From: Verrucomicrobiota bacterium
GTDB lineage: Bacteria; Verrucomicrobiota; Verrucomicrobiia; Limisphaerales; PALSA-1396
Direction: 5' to 3'
DNA: 64,000 nt
Assembly (NCBI GenBank): GCA_016200005.1
Contig: JACQFP010000047.1
Coordinates: 1 to 64,000, forward strand
Shown here: positions 32,782 to 42,742 of the stretch, in pieces
Layout: the number at the start of each line of letters is the position of its first letter
Position numbering within the stretch: position 1 is the first letter of the stretch
Made by a program: the position numbers and the translations under genes
Notes under the pieces: generated by a model
Database searches by the model: none
Seen by the model: only the letters and a program-made list of their open reading frames with translations
Told to the model about the DNA's origin: nothing

Positions 32782-34035
32782 ATGAAGATAGTCCTGGCGT
32801 GTCCCTTGGGCCTCGCGCTCGTTACTGCGTTCAGCGCGGGCGCGATTTCTGTGCGGGCCGCGACACCTGCCACCGACATCACCGTCGCCGCGTACTACTT
32901 TCCAAATTATCATCCCACCGACCCGCGCAACGCCAAGGCGCATGGCCAGGGCTGGAGTGAGTGGGAAATCGTCAAGGCCGCTCGGCCGCGCTTCCCCGGC
33001 CATCAACAGCCCAAGATTCCTCTCTGGGGTTACACCGACGAATCCGATCCGAAGGTCATGGCGCAAAAGATCGCCGCTGCCGCCGACCACGGCATCGACG
33101 TGTTCATCTACGACTGGTATTACTACAACGACGGTTTGTTCCTCGAACGCGGTCTGGAGAAGGGTTTCTTCGGCGCGACGAATCGGAATCGTCTCAAGTT
33201 CTGCCTCATGTGGGCCAACCACGATTACACAGAAATTTTTCCGTTCAAACCGAAACTGGGGAAAGCCCCGCTGCTGTACCCCGGCAAGGTCACGCCCGAG
33301 ACCTTTGACCGGATGACGGATTACATCATCGCCACTTACTTCAAACACCCGGCGCACTGGCTCATTGAGGGTCGGCCGTATTTCTCGATCTACGACGTGG
33401 GCATGTTGATCGGCAGCTTCGGCTCCGTTGGCAACACGCGGGTCGCGCTCGACCGTTTCCGCGCCAAGACCCGCGCGGCTGGTTTCCCCGGCCTGCATCT
33501 CAACGCGGTGGTGTGGGGAACACCCATCCTTCCGGGTGAGTCCGCGCCCGCCGATTGGAAGAAACTGGTGACCGAACTCGGCTTCGACAGCCTGACCTCC
33601 TACGTGTGGACGCATCACGGGGCGCTGCGGGAGTTTCCCGTGTCGCAATACGTCGAAGGCCGCGACCGGTACTTCCAGCACTGGGAGAAAATGCTGCACG
33701 ACTTCCCGCAGCCCTATTTCCCAAACGTGTCCATGGGCTGGGACTCCAGCCCGCGCACGGACCAGAGCGAACCGTTCACAAATGACCATCCTTATCCATT
33801 CACGCCGATCCTCGTCGGCAACACACCGGAACAGTTCCGTGCGGCTTTGCAAATCACAAAGGACCGTCTGCTGGCCGCGTCCACGGCCCCAAAAGTCGTG
33901 ACGATCAATTCGTGGAATGAATGGACCGAAGGCAGTTACCTCGAACCCGACACGGTGAACGGGATGAAATACCTCGATGCCGTCCAGGCGGTCTTCGGCA
34001 CGAACCAGTCGATTCCTGTAAAGCCTGGTCGTTGA
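32782..34035 (+). CDS. GH99-like (WbsX-type) secreted glycoside-acting protein
   Basis: The 417-residue protein begins at ATG 32782 with a signal peptide of about 24 residues. The mature protein starts with Ala-Tyr-Tyr-Phe-Pro-Asn-Tyr-His, and has Trp-Ser-Glu-Trp-Glu, Phe-Ile-Tyr-Asp-Trp-Tyr-Tyr, Trp-Ala-Asn-His-Asp and a C-terminal Asn-Ser-Trp-Asn-Glu-Trp-Thr-Glu-Gly-Ser-Tyr-Leu-Glu-Pro near residue 375, all hallmarks of the WbsX/GH99-like family, related to endo-alpha-mannosidases. A mannan- or heteroglycan-acting role fits the GH92 gene that follows on the same strand. Confidence 0.87.
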   Translation: MKIVLACPLGLALVTAFSAGAISVRAATPATDITVAAYYFPNYHPTDPRNAKAHGQGWSEWEIVKAARPRFPGHQQPKIPLWGYTDESDPKVMAQKIAAAADHGIDVFIYDWYYYNDGLFLERGLEKGFFGATNRNRLKFCLMWANHDYTEIFPFKPKLGKAPLLYPGKVTPETFDRMTDYIIATYFKHPAHWLIEGRPYFSIYDVGMLIGSFGSVGNTRVALDRFRAKTRAAGFPGLHLNAVVWGTPILPGESAPADWKKLVTELGFDSLTSYVWTHHGALREFPVSQYVEGRDRYFQHWEKMLHDFPQPYFPNVSMGWDSSPRTDQSEPFTNDHPYPFTPILVGNTPEQFRAALQITKDRLLAASTAPKVVTINSWNEWTEGSYLEPDTVNGMKYLDAVQAVFGTNQSIPVKPGR

Positions 34036-34367
34036 CTCTGGCCGCGCGGTAAAGCTCTCGTCCGCTATTACTTTATCCCAGACTTCTCCGCGCCGGTTTG
34101 GTCTATTCCTCATCTTTCGTGGTCAAAGGTCGAAGGTGTCTTTGCTTTACGATGACGCGCAGCTTCACCTTCTGTTCGATTTCTGCCTCAACCCAGGAAT
34201 TTGGGCCACGGCTTCCGAGATTCCGCTTGCGCCCGCCCTTCCCTGACCATCATAGTTCGGTGGCTCGCAACAACCCGCGCGGTTCGCCGCATGAACCGAC
34301 CCGAAGGCAGCTTCACCACCGGTGGGCGCGACACGCTGTTGACCAGATTGTCAGCAACCAAACCTCT
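34036..34367. other. Intergenic stretch before the GH92 gene
   Basis: About 330 bp with no recognised gene, repeat or promoter. The GH92 reading frame is open through it, but the sequence lacks domain-like features and the signal peptide begins only at 34368. Confidence 0.6.
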
Positions 34368-37300
34368 ATGAAAACGAAAGCCATCAGCTTCACCCTCGGT
34401 TATCTGCTGGCCGCCTCTCTGGCCTGCCACGCCGCGGAATCGCTTCACCCGCTTTGGCAAATTGGCCAGGCCGATCAACGCGCCGCCGAGTTCGCCCTGT
34501 CGCCCAGCAACTACCCTGCGTTCCTGCAACAATTCGGCAGTCCGGATCACGCCTATTACGTCGGGGTTTCCAAACCGGAAAGCGACTGGCCTTACGTTTT
34601 GCCCGGGCCGTCGGACGGCTGGGGTGGCAGCAGCGGTGGCGGGCGCTGGGATCAGATGAACACGCTGCCGATCGGCTTCGTTCTGGCCCAGGCGGCGACC
34701 GCGGACCACTGCAAGCTCGTCCTCAACATCGCCGACACGCGCCCCGAACGTCCACCACGGCTGCGCATCACGATCAACGGAACGGTTTTTAATCGCGAGC
34801 TGAGTCCGGGAGGCAGCGAAGATTCATTGCGCGGCCACTTGGGGTCGGCGAAGCCGCAGGTTGTGGAGGTGGAGTTTCCCGCCACGCTCCTCAGGCCGGG
34901 CTACAACGAAATCGCACTGCGCAGCACCGGCGGGAGTTGGCTGGTGTTTGATGCGCTGCGATTGGAAGTCCCATCAGAGGTCAGGCTCGCTTCGCCAGCG
35001 AACACTGTTATCCGGTCTGTGACAACGACTGCGTATGCGGTATCCGCTAAAAAGAATATGCCCGCGACCATCCGCTTGGAAGTCTTCCGGGCCAGTTCAC
35101 CGGGCAGGCTAAAGGTTGAAGTTGAAAGCGGAGGTTCGCAGGAATTGGATACACAACCCGGCCTGCAGGTTTTTGAAATTCCGGCACCGACCTCGGCGCC
35201 AGGGAAGGGCACGCATTTCCACGTGAGCGCCGACGGCCAATTGCTGCACGAATCGCAATTGAACTTGCGCGCATCACCGCCCGCCGCACCGGCCGATTAC
35301 GTGGACGTGTTCAAAGGCACGGCCCATTCGCGCTGGATGATTGGCCCCGGCCCATCGCTTCCGTTCAGCATGGTCAAAATCTCTCCCGACAACCAGACCG
35401 CCGGTTGGTGTTCGGGCTACGAGTATTCAATCGAGCAGATTGATTGCTTCAGCCACATCCACGAATGGACGATGGCCGGGTTGGGCATGATGCCGACCCT
35501 CGGCCCGCTACGCACTAAACCGGGCCTTGACGGTACCGGGTACAGCTCACGTTTCAACAAGGTGACGGAGCGCGGCGGCATCGGCTTTTACGAGGTGCTG
35601 CTCAAAGACACGGGCATTCGCGTCGCGTTGACCGCCTCTACGCGCGCCAGCTTGCAGGAGTACACCTTCCCGGCCAGCGATCAGGCGCGGGTGATTTTCG
35701 ATTTCGACATTCCGACCGAATACAAAATCCATGTGCTCGACGCCAAGGTGCGCCGCACCGGGCCGGCGGAGATTGAGGGCACGATTCAGACCGATGTTCC
35801 GGAAGTTCATTACAACGGCGATCAGCGCTATGACCTTCACTTCGTCACCCAATTCAGCCGGCCTTTCGACAGCCTTGGAGGATGGCAAGAGGAGGAGGTC
35901 TTTTCCAACGCCCCGTCGCTCAAGCTCGTGGGCGACTGCGGCGCATTTGTGGAATTCAAAACGCGCGGCGCGGAAAAGGTGCTGGCGCGCACGGGCATCT
36001 CCCTCGTCAGCGTGGCCAACGCGCGCTTGAACCTGGAGCAGGAACTGGCCAAGCCGTTCGGTTGGGACTTCGCGGCCGTGGTTCAGAATCAGCGGCGCGT
36101 TTGGAACCAGATTTTCGACCACGTGGAAATCCAGACGCCCGACGCGCGCGAAAAATGCCGCTTCTATTCGAACCTTTATCGCGCGTTGTCGGGCCGGAAC
36201 ACCTGGAGCGACGTGAACGGCGAGTGGACAGATCCCGACGAACGCACTCAGAAGCTCACGGACCCGGACACAGTCATGCTGGGCTGCGACGCCTTTTGGA
36301 CCACGTTCTGGAATATGAACCAGGTGATGAACCTGCTCGCGCCCGAATGGTCCGCCCGCTGGGTGAAGTCCGAGCTTCAGCTTTATGACAAGTGCGGCTG
36401 GTTATCGAAAGGCCCCGGCGGCTTGGAATACATCAGCGTCATGGTGGCCGAGCACGAAATCCCGCTGATGGTTGCCGCATATCAGCACGGCGTCAAAGGC
36501 GTGGATCGCCAAAAAGTGCTGGAGGCGGCGGTCAAAATGCAGACGACGTTGCCACAATTGTATCCGGGTGGTGGTGCGGTCGGCAACGAGAACCTGGAGA
36601 ATTACCTGAAGCATGGTTACGTGGCGAGCGACGGGCCTGTGGTGCAAGGCAAGACCAAAGGGGAATGGCGAATGGCGTGGGGTTCCAACACCTACGAGTA
36701 TTCCTACGACGACTGGTGCGTGGCGCAACTCGCTCTGGCGCTCGGACGCAAAGACCTCGCCGAGCAGTTCCTGAAACGCTCGCGGAGCTGGCGCAATAGT
36801 TTCGATGTGGAAACCGGTTTTGCGCGACCGCGCAAGGCGAACGGCGAATGGGTGACGCCCTTTGATCCCTATCACACGCCGGGTTTTGTAGAAGGCAACG
36901 CCTGGCAATACACCTGGTTCGTGCCGCAGGACGTGCCGGGTTTGGTGAACGTCATGGGCCGCGACCGTTTTGTTAGCCGGCTGAACGAGGCGTTTGAAAA
37001 ATCAGCTCCGACGCGCTTCAACGCCGCGGGCGAGCGCTTCGCCGACTTCCCAATCAATCAGGGCAACCAAACCACGATGCACGTCGCCTGGCTGTTCAAC
37101 TGGGCCGGACAACCCTGGATGAGCCAGAAGTGGGCGCGGGCAATCCTCGGCGCCTATTACGGCCACAATCCCGCCGACGCCTACCTCGGTGACGAAGACC
37201 AGGGGCAGATGAGCTCCTGGTTTGTAATGTCTTCGCTCGGATTGTTCCAGACCGATGGCGGTTGTCGCGTGAATCCGATTTACGAAATCGGCAGCCCGCT

Positions 37301-37538
37301 TTATCCAAAGGTCGTTCTCCATCTCTCCAAGGAACACTACGGCGGGAAGACCTTCACCATCACTGCCAGGAATGCTTCGAAACAAAACCGCTTCATCCAA
37401 TCCGCCCGGCTCAACGGCAAACCACTGAACCAGTGGTGGCTTCGGCAGAAAGAAATTCTGCAAGGCGGGCGCCTGGAACTTGAACTGGGTCCGGCGCCAA
37501 ACAGGGAATGGGCGAAAGGGTGTCCCTTGCCGGACTGA
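34368..37538 (+). CDS. GH92-family alpha-mannosidase with N-terminal carbohydrate-binding domain
   Basis: From the ATG at 34368 the protein has 1056 residues with a signal peptide ending in His-Ala-Ala. Residues of about 25-210 resemble the beta-sandwich binding domain of rhamnogalacturonan lyases, opening with Leu-Trp-Gln-Ile-Gly. The GH92 part starts near 310 with Val-Asp-Val-Phe-x-Gly-Thr and has Gly-Asn-Ala-Trp-Gln-Tyr-Thr-Trp-Phe-Val-Pro (about 842) and Glu-Asp-Gln-Gly-Gln-Met-Ser-Ser-Trp-Phe (about 943), the conserved calcium/catalytic region. GH92 enzymes are calcium-dependent exo-alpha-mannosidases acting on mannans or N-glycans. Secretion places it in the periplasm or outside. Confidence 0.93.
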   Translation: MKTKAISFTLGYLLAASLACHAAESLHPLWQIGQADQRAAEFALSPSNYPAFLQQFGSPDHAYYVGVSKPESDWPYVLPGPSDGWGGSSGGGRWDQMNTLPIGFVLAQAATADHCKLVLNIADTRPERPPRLRITINGTVFNRELSPGGSEDSLRGHLGSAKPQVVEVEFPATLLRPGYNEIALRSTGGSWLVFDALRLEVPSEVRLASPANTVIRSVTTTAYAVSAKKNMPATIRLEVFRASSPGRLKVEVESGGSQELDTQPGLQVFEIPAPTSAPGKGTHFHVSADGQLLHESQLNLRASPPAAPADYVDVFKGTAHSRWMIGPGPSLPFSMVKISPDNQTAGWCSGYEYSIEQIDCFSHIHEWTMAGLGMMPTLGPLRTKPGLDGTGYSSRFNKVTERGGIGFYEVLLKDTGIRVALTASTRASLQEYTFPASDQARVIFDFDIPTEYKIHVLDAKVRRTGPAEIEGTIQTDVPEVHYNGDQRYDLHFVTQFSRPFDSLGGWQEEEVFSNAPSLKLVGDCGAFVEFKTRGAEKVLARTGISLVSVANARLNLEQELAKPFGWDFAAVVQNQRRVWNQIFDHVEIQTPDAREKCRFYSNLYRALSGRNTWSDVNGEWTDPDERTQKLTDPDTVMLGCDAFWTTFWNMNQVMNLLAPEWSARWVKSELQLYDKCGWLSKGPGGLEYISVMVAEHEIPLMVAAYQHGVKGVDRQKVLEAAVKMQTTLPQLYPGGGAVGNENLENYLKHGYVASDGPVVQGKTKGEWRMAWGSNTYEYSYDDWCVAQLALALGRKDLAEQFLKRSRSWRNSFDVETGFARPRKANGEWVTPFDPYHTPGFVEGNAWQYTWFVPQDVPGLVNVMGRDRFVSRLNEAFEKSAPTRFNAAGERFADFPINQGNQTTMHVAWLFNWAGQPWMSQKWARAILGAYYGHNPADAYLGDEDQGQMSSWFVMSSLGLFQTDGGCRVNPIYEIGSPLYPKVVLHLSKEHYGGKTFTITARNASKQNRFIQSARLNGKPLNQWWLRQKEILQGGRLELELGPAPNREWAKGCPLPD

Positions 37539-37753
37539 TCGGCAAGTAGCGAAGTGTGCTTGGGAAGAGCAAGGCCGTGAGTGGGTTGAACTTGCAAGCT
37601 TGCTCGTAGGCTCAGTCGCTTATACGCGCGGACGCGACTAGTTCGTGGATCATCCCTTTACGCTCGAACTCGCGGGCTTCGGAAACACCGCTCGAATTGC
37701 CTGAGTTGAATTTTCCAGATGCTTTCTCAATCCCAAACCGTTAATCTCCCGCC

Positions 37754-39907
37754 ATGCTGATCCGGCTGATCTTCATCGTCGCGTTGCTTGTCGCAAAGCC
37801 AGGCCCGGCCCGCGGCGATTTCTACGTCGCGCCGGCCGGCACCGATGCAAACCCCGGCACAAGATCAAAACCGTTTGCCACGCTCGAACGCGCCCGGGAT
37901 GCGGTGCGCGTGCGCAAGGTCTCCCAAAGCGCATTTCCGGAAAAGACCACCATCTGGGTGCGCGGCGGCGACTACTTTCGCACCAATGCATTTGAACTCA
38001 CGACCGCGGACTCCGGCACCACCGACGCCCCAATTAGTTGGTGCGCTTACAAGAATGAACGCGTTCGCCTGCTCGGTGGGCGCACCTTGACGGGCTTTGC
38101 GCCCGTCGCTGATGCGAAGGTGCTCGCGCGACTTGACCAGCAGGCGCGCGGTCAGGTGGTCCAACTCGACCTCCGCGCGCTCGGGATCACGAATTTCGGC
38201 GAAATGAAATCGCGCGGCTTTGGCCGGCCCGCGGTGCCGGCGCATTGCGAGCTGTTCTTCGACCACCGGCCAATGACGCTCGCCCGCTGGCCGAACGAGG
38301 GTGAGTTCGCCAAGATCGCGGGTTACCCCGCGGCTTCTGACCGCAAGGATGAACACGGCGGCAAACTCGGCGAATTGCCGGGCGGTTTTCTCTATTCCGG
38401 GGATCGTCCGCGCCGTTGGCGGGACACGAGCGATCTGTGGGTTCACGGTTATTGGGCCTACGACTGGGCGAACTCCCACGAGAAGGTCGCTTCTCTCGAT
38501 GTCGAGCAACGACTCGTCAAGACTGCGCCGCCGCACGGGAATTACGGTTTTCGTAAGGACCAGCGGTTCTATTTCCTCAATGTGCTGGAAGAACTTGATC
38601 AGCCGGGCGAGTGGTTTCTCGATCGCAAAACAGGCGTGCTTTATTTCTGGCCGCCAAAAACCGACGCGGCGCAAATGGGCAAGCGAACCGCTGCCGCCGC
38701 GCGTGAAACCGTCCTCTCTCTGCTCGACCAGCCGCTGCTCAGGCTCACGGACGTTTCGCATGTCAATTTCCAAGGTTTCGCACTCGAAGCGACGCGCGGC
38801 AACGCCGTCGAGATTCACGGCGGGACGAGTAACCGAATTGCGGGTTGTCTCATCCGCAATGTCGGCGACAGCGGCGTGGTGATGGCCGGCGGCACGGGTC
38901 ACGGTGTGGTGAGTTGCGACGTGTTTGACACGGGCGACGGAGGCGTGTCGTTGACGGGTGGCGACCGCCAGACGCTCACACCTGGCGGACACTTCGTCGA
39001 GAACTGCCACTTCCAGCGCCTGGGCCGCTGGTCCAAATGCTATGTGCCGGCGGTGGCGATGACCGGCGTCGGCCTGCGCGCGTCGCACAACCTCATCCAC
39101 GACCATCCGCACTGCGCAATCCTGTACTGGGGCAATGATCACGTGATGGAGTTCAACGAGATTCATCACATCGCGCTGGAGACCGGCGACGTGGGCGCGA
39201 TCTACACCGGCCGCGACTACACGTTTCGGGGGAACAAGGTCCGCTACAATTTCATTCACCACACCGGCGGGGTGGGGATGGGTTCTATGGGTGTTTACAT
39301 GGACGATTGCGTCAGCGGCACGGAAGTTTTCGGAAACGTGTTCTACAAAGTCCACTGGGCCATGTTCATTGGCGGCGGGCGCGATCACCGCGTGGAGAAT
39401 AATTTGTTTGTGGATTGCGATCCGGCGGTGCGCGCCGATGGCCGCGGCCTCGACAAATCGCCCGTGTGGCATGGCATGGTGGACGACACGATGCGCAAGC
39501 GGCTCGCCGAAGTGCCGCTGGCGCTCTATCGCCAGCGCTATCCGGAAATGAAGTCACTCGACCGCTATTACGGCCCGCCCGAAGGCCCGGCGATTACCGG
39601 CGAAGCGTTCAAGGGCGTACCGCCGGACGACAACGTGGTCGTGCGCAACGTCTGCGTCGGCAAATGGCTCGAAGCCGGCTGGCACGCAACGGCGGGGATG
39701 TTGCGACTCGAAAACAATCTCACGAACGCGGCGTCGAGTCTGATTGTGTCACCCAACGAGCAGTCGCGCGCGCCGGACTTCGAGTTGAAGAAGGATTCAC
39801 CAGCCTGGGCGTTGGGGTTCCGGCGCATTCCCGTCGAGCAGATCGGCCTGCGCGAGGATGAATTGCGTCGCGGACTGCAGCGCTTATCTGGTGCGGTCTC
39901 GCCATGA
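37754..39907 (+). CDS. Secreted right-handed parallel beta-helix protein
   Basis: The 717-residue protein has a signal peptide ending near residue 20 and begins with Asp-Phe-Tyr-Val-Ala-Pro-Ala-Gly-Thr-Asp-Ala-Asn-Pro-Gly-Thr, the usual start of PbH1-type proteins from glycan-degrading bacteria. Residues of about 330-560 contain many Asn/Gly-ladder repeats such as Asn-Arg-Ile-Ala-Gly-Cys-Leu-Ile-Arg-Asn and His-Asn-Leu-Ile-His-Asp. Polysaccharide lyase, epimerase or GH120-like activity is possible; GH120-type xylosidases share this fold plan. It follows the GH92 gene after 215 bp without recognised features. Upstream and downstream gaps hold nothing else. Confidence 0.82.
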   Translation: MLIRLIFIVALLVAKPGPARGDFYVAPAGTDANPGTRSKPFATLERARDAVRVRKVSQSAFPEKTTIWVRGGDYFRTNAFELTTADSGTTDAPISWCAYKNERVRLLGGRTLTGFAPVADAKVLARLDQQARGQVVQLDLRALGITNFGEMKSRGFGRPAVPAHCELFFDHRPMTLARWPNEGEFAKIAGYPAASDRKDEHGGKLGELPGGFLYSGDRPRRWRDTSDLWVHGYWAYDWANSHEKVASLDVEQRLVKTAPPHGNYGFRKDQRFYFLNVLEELDQPGEWFLDRKTGVLYFWPPKTDAAQMGKRTAAAARETVLSLLDQPLLRLTDVSHVNFQGFALEATRGNAVEIHGGTSNRIAGCLIRNVGDSGVVMAGGTGHGVVSCDVFDTGDGGVSLTGGDRQTLTPGGHFVENCHFQRLGRWSKCYVPAVAMTGVGLRASHNLIHDHPHCAILYWGNDHVMEFNEIHHIALETGDVGAIYTGRDYTFRGNKVRYNFIHHTGGVGMGSMGVYMDDCVSGTEVFGNVFYKVHWAMFIGGGRDHRVENNLFVDCDPAVRADGRGLDKSPVWHGMVDDTMRKRLAEVPLALYRQRYPEMKSLDRYYGPPEGPAITGEAFKGVPPDDNVVVRNVCVGKWLEAGWHATAGMLRLENNLTNAASSLIVSPNEQSRAPDFELKKDSPAWALGFRRIPVEQIGLREDELRRGLQRLSGAVSP

Positions 39908-40106
39908 GTTTATGAGGCCGCTGCATAACCTACCGAGCGACCGGAACACTCTCGGAGGTTGCAATGCCTTTTCGCTCTTCCCCTCGGCATTGGTATCGAC
40001 TCAAATTTGTAAACGGCTTTGCAAATGGGAATCGGCCAGCGTAAACAACTGACTCCACTTGTTACGGCGACATCTATAGCATTGAACGAAACGCAACTTC
40101 CATCAA

Positions 40107-41054
40107 ATGAAACCAGTCATCCAACGTCATTCCGCCTTCGGGAGAATCTCCAGACGCGGGTTCCTGAGAGCGAGCGGAGCAACGGTGGCAATCATCTCTG
40201 CCGCTGGCGCTTTCTCCGCAGAAGCCCAGCCCACGACGATTTTACCGTCTCCGGCAACCGGCAGTCCAAGCAAGCCAGGCGACACATACGAAACCCAAGC
40301 CAAGGGCATTCGCATTTTGCCCGGACAATGGCGGCCCCATTATCCCTGGGAGCAGATTGCGTGGATCAGCCCGGCGTGGCCCAGCCAGGATTACATCTGG
40401 TTGGATTTTCCCGAAGCGATCTTCACCAGCCAGGGACTCCTTTATTTGAGCCACGTGAATCCGGGGATCGATGCCGTGTTCCCGGATTTGCCGAAAGTGC
40501 CGTGGCGAGAAGTGCCGAATGGAATCGCGTTCGATCGGCAACTGCCCAACGGCGTAAGTTTCGGCGGAAGCGTGACGAAGCAAAACGACACGCGCGTTGC
40601 GCTCGAGTTGCATCTCAAGAACGGCAGCGCCCGGCCCCTAAGAAACATTTCGTTGCAGACTTGCGCGTTTCTGCGCGGCATCCGGGAATTTTCCGACTAC
40701 ACGCGCGACAACAAGTTTGTGCATGTGCCGGAGACGGGCTGGATTCCGTTGAGTCAGGCGGTGACACTGAAAGGCGGGTCGAGTCCTTACCGGGTCGGCT
40801 GGCGCACCAGTGGCAAGCCGGTGGCAGACTGGCCCGTCATGGTCACGCGCTCCAACAAAGTTGAGCGTTGGGTCGGCATGACCTGGCACAAAGACACGCT
40901 CTCACTGATCGGCAATCAAAATCACCCGTGCATGCACGCCGATCCAAAGTTCAAGGATTTGGAGCCGGGCGAAGCGGTGGTCATTCATGGGACAATCTTT
41001 TTCTTCGAAGGCAAGCTGGCGGACTTTGATTTTGCGAAAGAGGCAGGGGTATGA
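40107..41054 (+). CDS. Tat-exported protein of unknown function
   Basis: The 315-residue protein has a twin-arginine signal (Ser-Arg-Arg-Gly-Phe-Leu-Arg near residue 15) and a beta-rich mature part with many Trp residues (Trp-Arg-Pro-His-Tyr-Pro-Trp, Pro-Ser-Gln-Asp-Tyr-Ile-Trp-Leu-Asp-Phe-Pro-Glu) and a C-terminal Asn-His-Pro-Cys-Met-His-Ala-Asp. No family was recognised, but it resembles the beta-sandwich proteins often exported with glycan hydrolases. It is the first of four genes joined by start-stop overlaps (40107-47035), so it is probably co-expressed with the GH172 enzyme. The Tat route suggests a bound cofactor or metal. Confidence 0.7.
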   Translation: MKPVIQRHSAFGRISRRGFLRASGATVAIISAAGAFSAEAQPTTILPSPATGSPSKPGDTYETQAKGIRILPGQWRPHYPWEQIAWISPAWPSQDYIWLDFPEAIFTSQGLLYLSHVNPGIDAVFPDLPKVPWREVPNGIAFDRQLPNGVSFGGSVTKQNDTRVALELHLKNGSARPLRNISLQTCAFLRGIREFSDYTRDNKFVHVPETGWIPLSQAVTLKGGSSPYRVGWRTSGKPVADWPVMVTRSNKVERWVGMTWHKDTLSLIGNQNHPCMHADPKFKDLEPGEAVVIHGTIFFFEGKLADFDFAKEAGV

Positions 41055-42742
41055 ATCGCCTACCGCAGCCGCGCGGCTCGTCCCTGATCAATAAACCAGA
41101 GATGAAAACGAAACCCCCTCCAACCCGTGCGGTTCCGGCAGTAAATCCTACTCAGGCTCCGGTCGGTCCTGTTCCTTTGGAACTTTGGCAACGGGGTTCG
41201 CGTGGTGCAAATCGCGAGCCAGGATGGCGTGGAGCACGCTGGCCGACGGTGCTCGCAGTCACGCTGCTCACGCTTGTCGGTGGGCGCGCACAATCTGTCG
41301 CGACTGGCCCGAACGTCCCAAATCCGGGCGAAAACCCGCTGCGAGCGCTGACGCAATTGACTGATGCCCAAACCCGGCGCGTCTCCAGCACGAATCCTGA
41401 CATAAACAGCAACGGCGATTCCCGTGTCATCAAGGAAGGAGAATCGCTCGTGCTCGCCGAATTGACCGGGCCGGGCGCGATCACGCACCTCTGGAATACG
41501 GTCGCCTCGCAGAACCCGTTCTCCGGCCGTTCACTCGTCCTGCGGATTTACTGGGACGGCATGACGAAGCCGAGCGTTGAAACGCCGCTGGGGGATTTCT
41601 TCGGCGTCGGCCACGGCGCGATTGCCAACTTCCATTCGCTGCCGGTGAGCGTCTCTTCGTACGGGCGTTCGCGGACTTGTTTCTGGCGGATGCCGTTTCG
41701 CAAGAGCGCCAAGATCACCCTGAGCAACGAGGGGAGCGGGTACGGTGACGTGGAGGTGTACTACTACGTGGACTGGGAAAAGCTGCCGAGTCTACCGGAC
41801 GAGTCGCTCTATTTCCACGCGCGGTATCACCAGGCCTTTCCCGCGACGCCCGGCGAATACACCATCCTCGACACGAAAGGCCGCGGGAACTACGTGGGCA
41901 CGGTCTATTCGGTCCACCAGATGAAAACCGGCTGGTTCGGCGAAGGCGACGATCATTTCTACATTGATGGCGAGTCGCGGCCATCGTTGTGCGGCACCGG
42001 CACCGAGGATTATTTCAACGACGCCTGGGGCTTCCGTCCGTTCGCCGCGCCTGCGCATGGCGTGACCTTGTATGAAGGCGTTTTCGCCGGCGACCGGGTC
42101 AGCGCGTATCGCTGGCACTTGTCCGATCCCGTGCGCTTCCGCACCGCGCTCAAGGTTTCCATCGAACACAAAGGCAGCTCGGTCACGGACGCGGGCGTGC
42201 AGACGTCGTCATCCAACGAACGACCGGACTGGGTGAGTTCCGTAGCCTTCTGGTATCAAACGCCGCCGGTGGCGGGCGAAGAACCATTGCCACCGGCCAC
42301 GAACCGCATGGCCCCGTATCGCGTGCTGCCGGCCAAAGTCCTGACCTTCCGCGCCAACCCGTCGGCGCTCGTGACCCAGGAAGAAGAAGGTTTGATCTAC
42401 GCGCCGGGCCAGCCGGACGCGGAGATCGAGTTTGATTTCGAGGTAAAGGAACCGGGTCGCTATCAGGTTGCGGCGGTCATGATCTTATCGCTTTTCAGCG
42501 CGCGTTATCAGCCCTACCTCGACGGCGAGGCCACCGGTCCGGAACTTGACCTGTGCAATGCGGGCGATGATTGGACCTGGTTCAGCTTCGACCTGCACGA
42601 CCTGACGCCGGGCAAACACACGCTCAAGTTCGCCGGCCGCGGCGCCTCGCCAAATCGGCGAACCAAAGCTCCGCCGCGTTTCGCCTTCGGCCTCAACTCG
42701 CTGGTCCTGCTTCGCCTCGAAGACATGGCGGGATACAAATGA
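41051..42742 (+). CDS. GH172 / DUF2961 glycoside hydrolase
   Basis: The 563-residue frame begins at the ATG of an ATGA overlap with the previous gene; an internal ATG at 41102 is an alternative. A hydrophobic segment at about residues 62-80 could be a late signal or membrane anchor. The DUF2961 core is clear: Asp-Gly-Glu-x-Arg-Pro-Ser-Leu-Cys-Gly-Thr-Gly-Thr-Glu-Asp-Tyr-Phe-Asn-Asp-Ala-Trp near residue 310, plus Gly-Pro-Gly-Ala-Ile-Thr-His-Leu-Trp earlier. GH172 members act on fructofuranose or arabinofuranose glycans. A C-terminal beta-sandwich follows at about 440-560. The stop overlaps the next gene (ATGA). Confidence 0.9.
   Translation: MNRLPQPRGSSLINKPEMKTKPPPTRAVPAVNPTQAPVGPVPLELWQRGSRGANREPGWRGARWPTVLAVTLLTLVGGRAQSVATGPNVPNPGENPLRALTQLTDAQTRRVSSTNPDINSNGDSRVIKEGESLVLAELTGPGAITHLWNTVASQNPFSGRSLVLRIYWDGMTKPSVETPLGDFFGVGHGAIANFHSLPVSVSSYGRSRTCFWRMPFRKSAKITLSNEGSGYGDVEVYYYVDWEKLPSLPDESLYFHARYHQAFPATPGEYTILDTKGRGNYVGTVYSVHQMKTGWFGEGDDHFYIDGESRPSLCGTGTEDYFNDAWGFRPFAAPAHGVTLYEGVFAGDRVSAYRWHLSDPVRFRTALKVSIEHKGSSVTDAGVQTSSSNERPDWVSSVAFWYQTPPVAGEEPLPPATNRMAPYRVLPAKVLTFRANPSALVTQEEEGLIYAPGQPDAEIEFDFEVKEPGRYQVAAVMILSLFSARYQPYLDGEATGPELDLCNAGDDWTWFSFDLHDLTPGKHTLKFAGRGASPNRRTKAPPRFAFGLNSLVLLRLEDMAGYK

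Noticed and set aside
31825-34113. A 762-residue minus-strand open frame
   Set aside because: Only its last 231 residues form a recognisable DUF1080 protein with its own signal peptide; the rest is antisense to the GH99-like gene and reads as a codon-bias shadow.
37865-39472. A 535-residue minus-strand open frame
   Set aside because: Entirely antisense to the beta-helix gene, with a His/Val/Arg-rich composition typical of shadows in GC-rich DNA.
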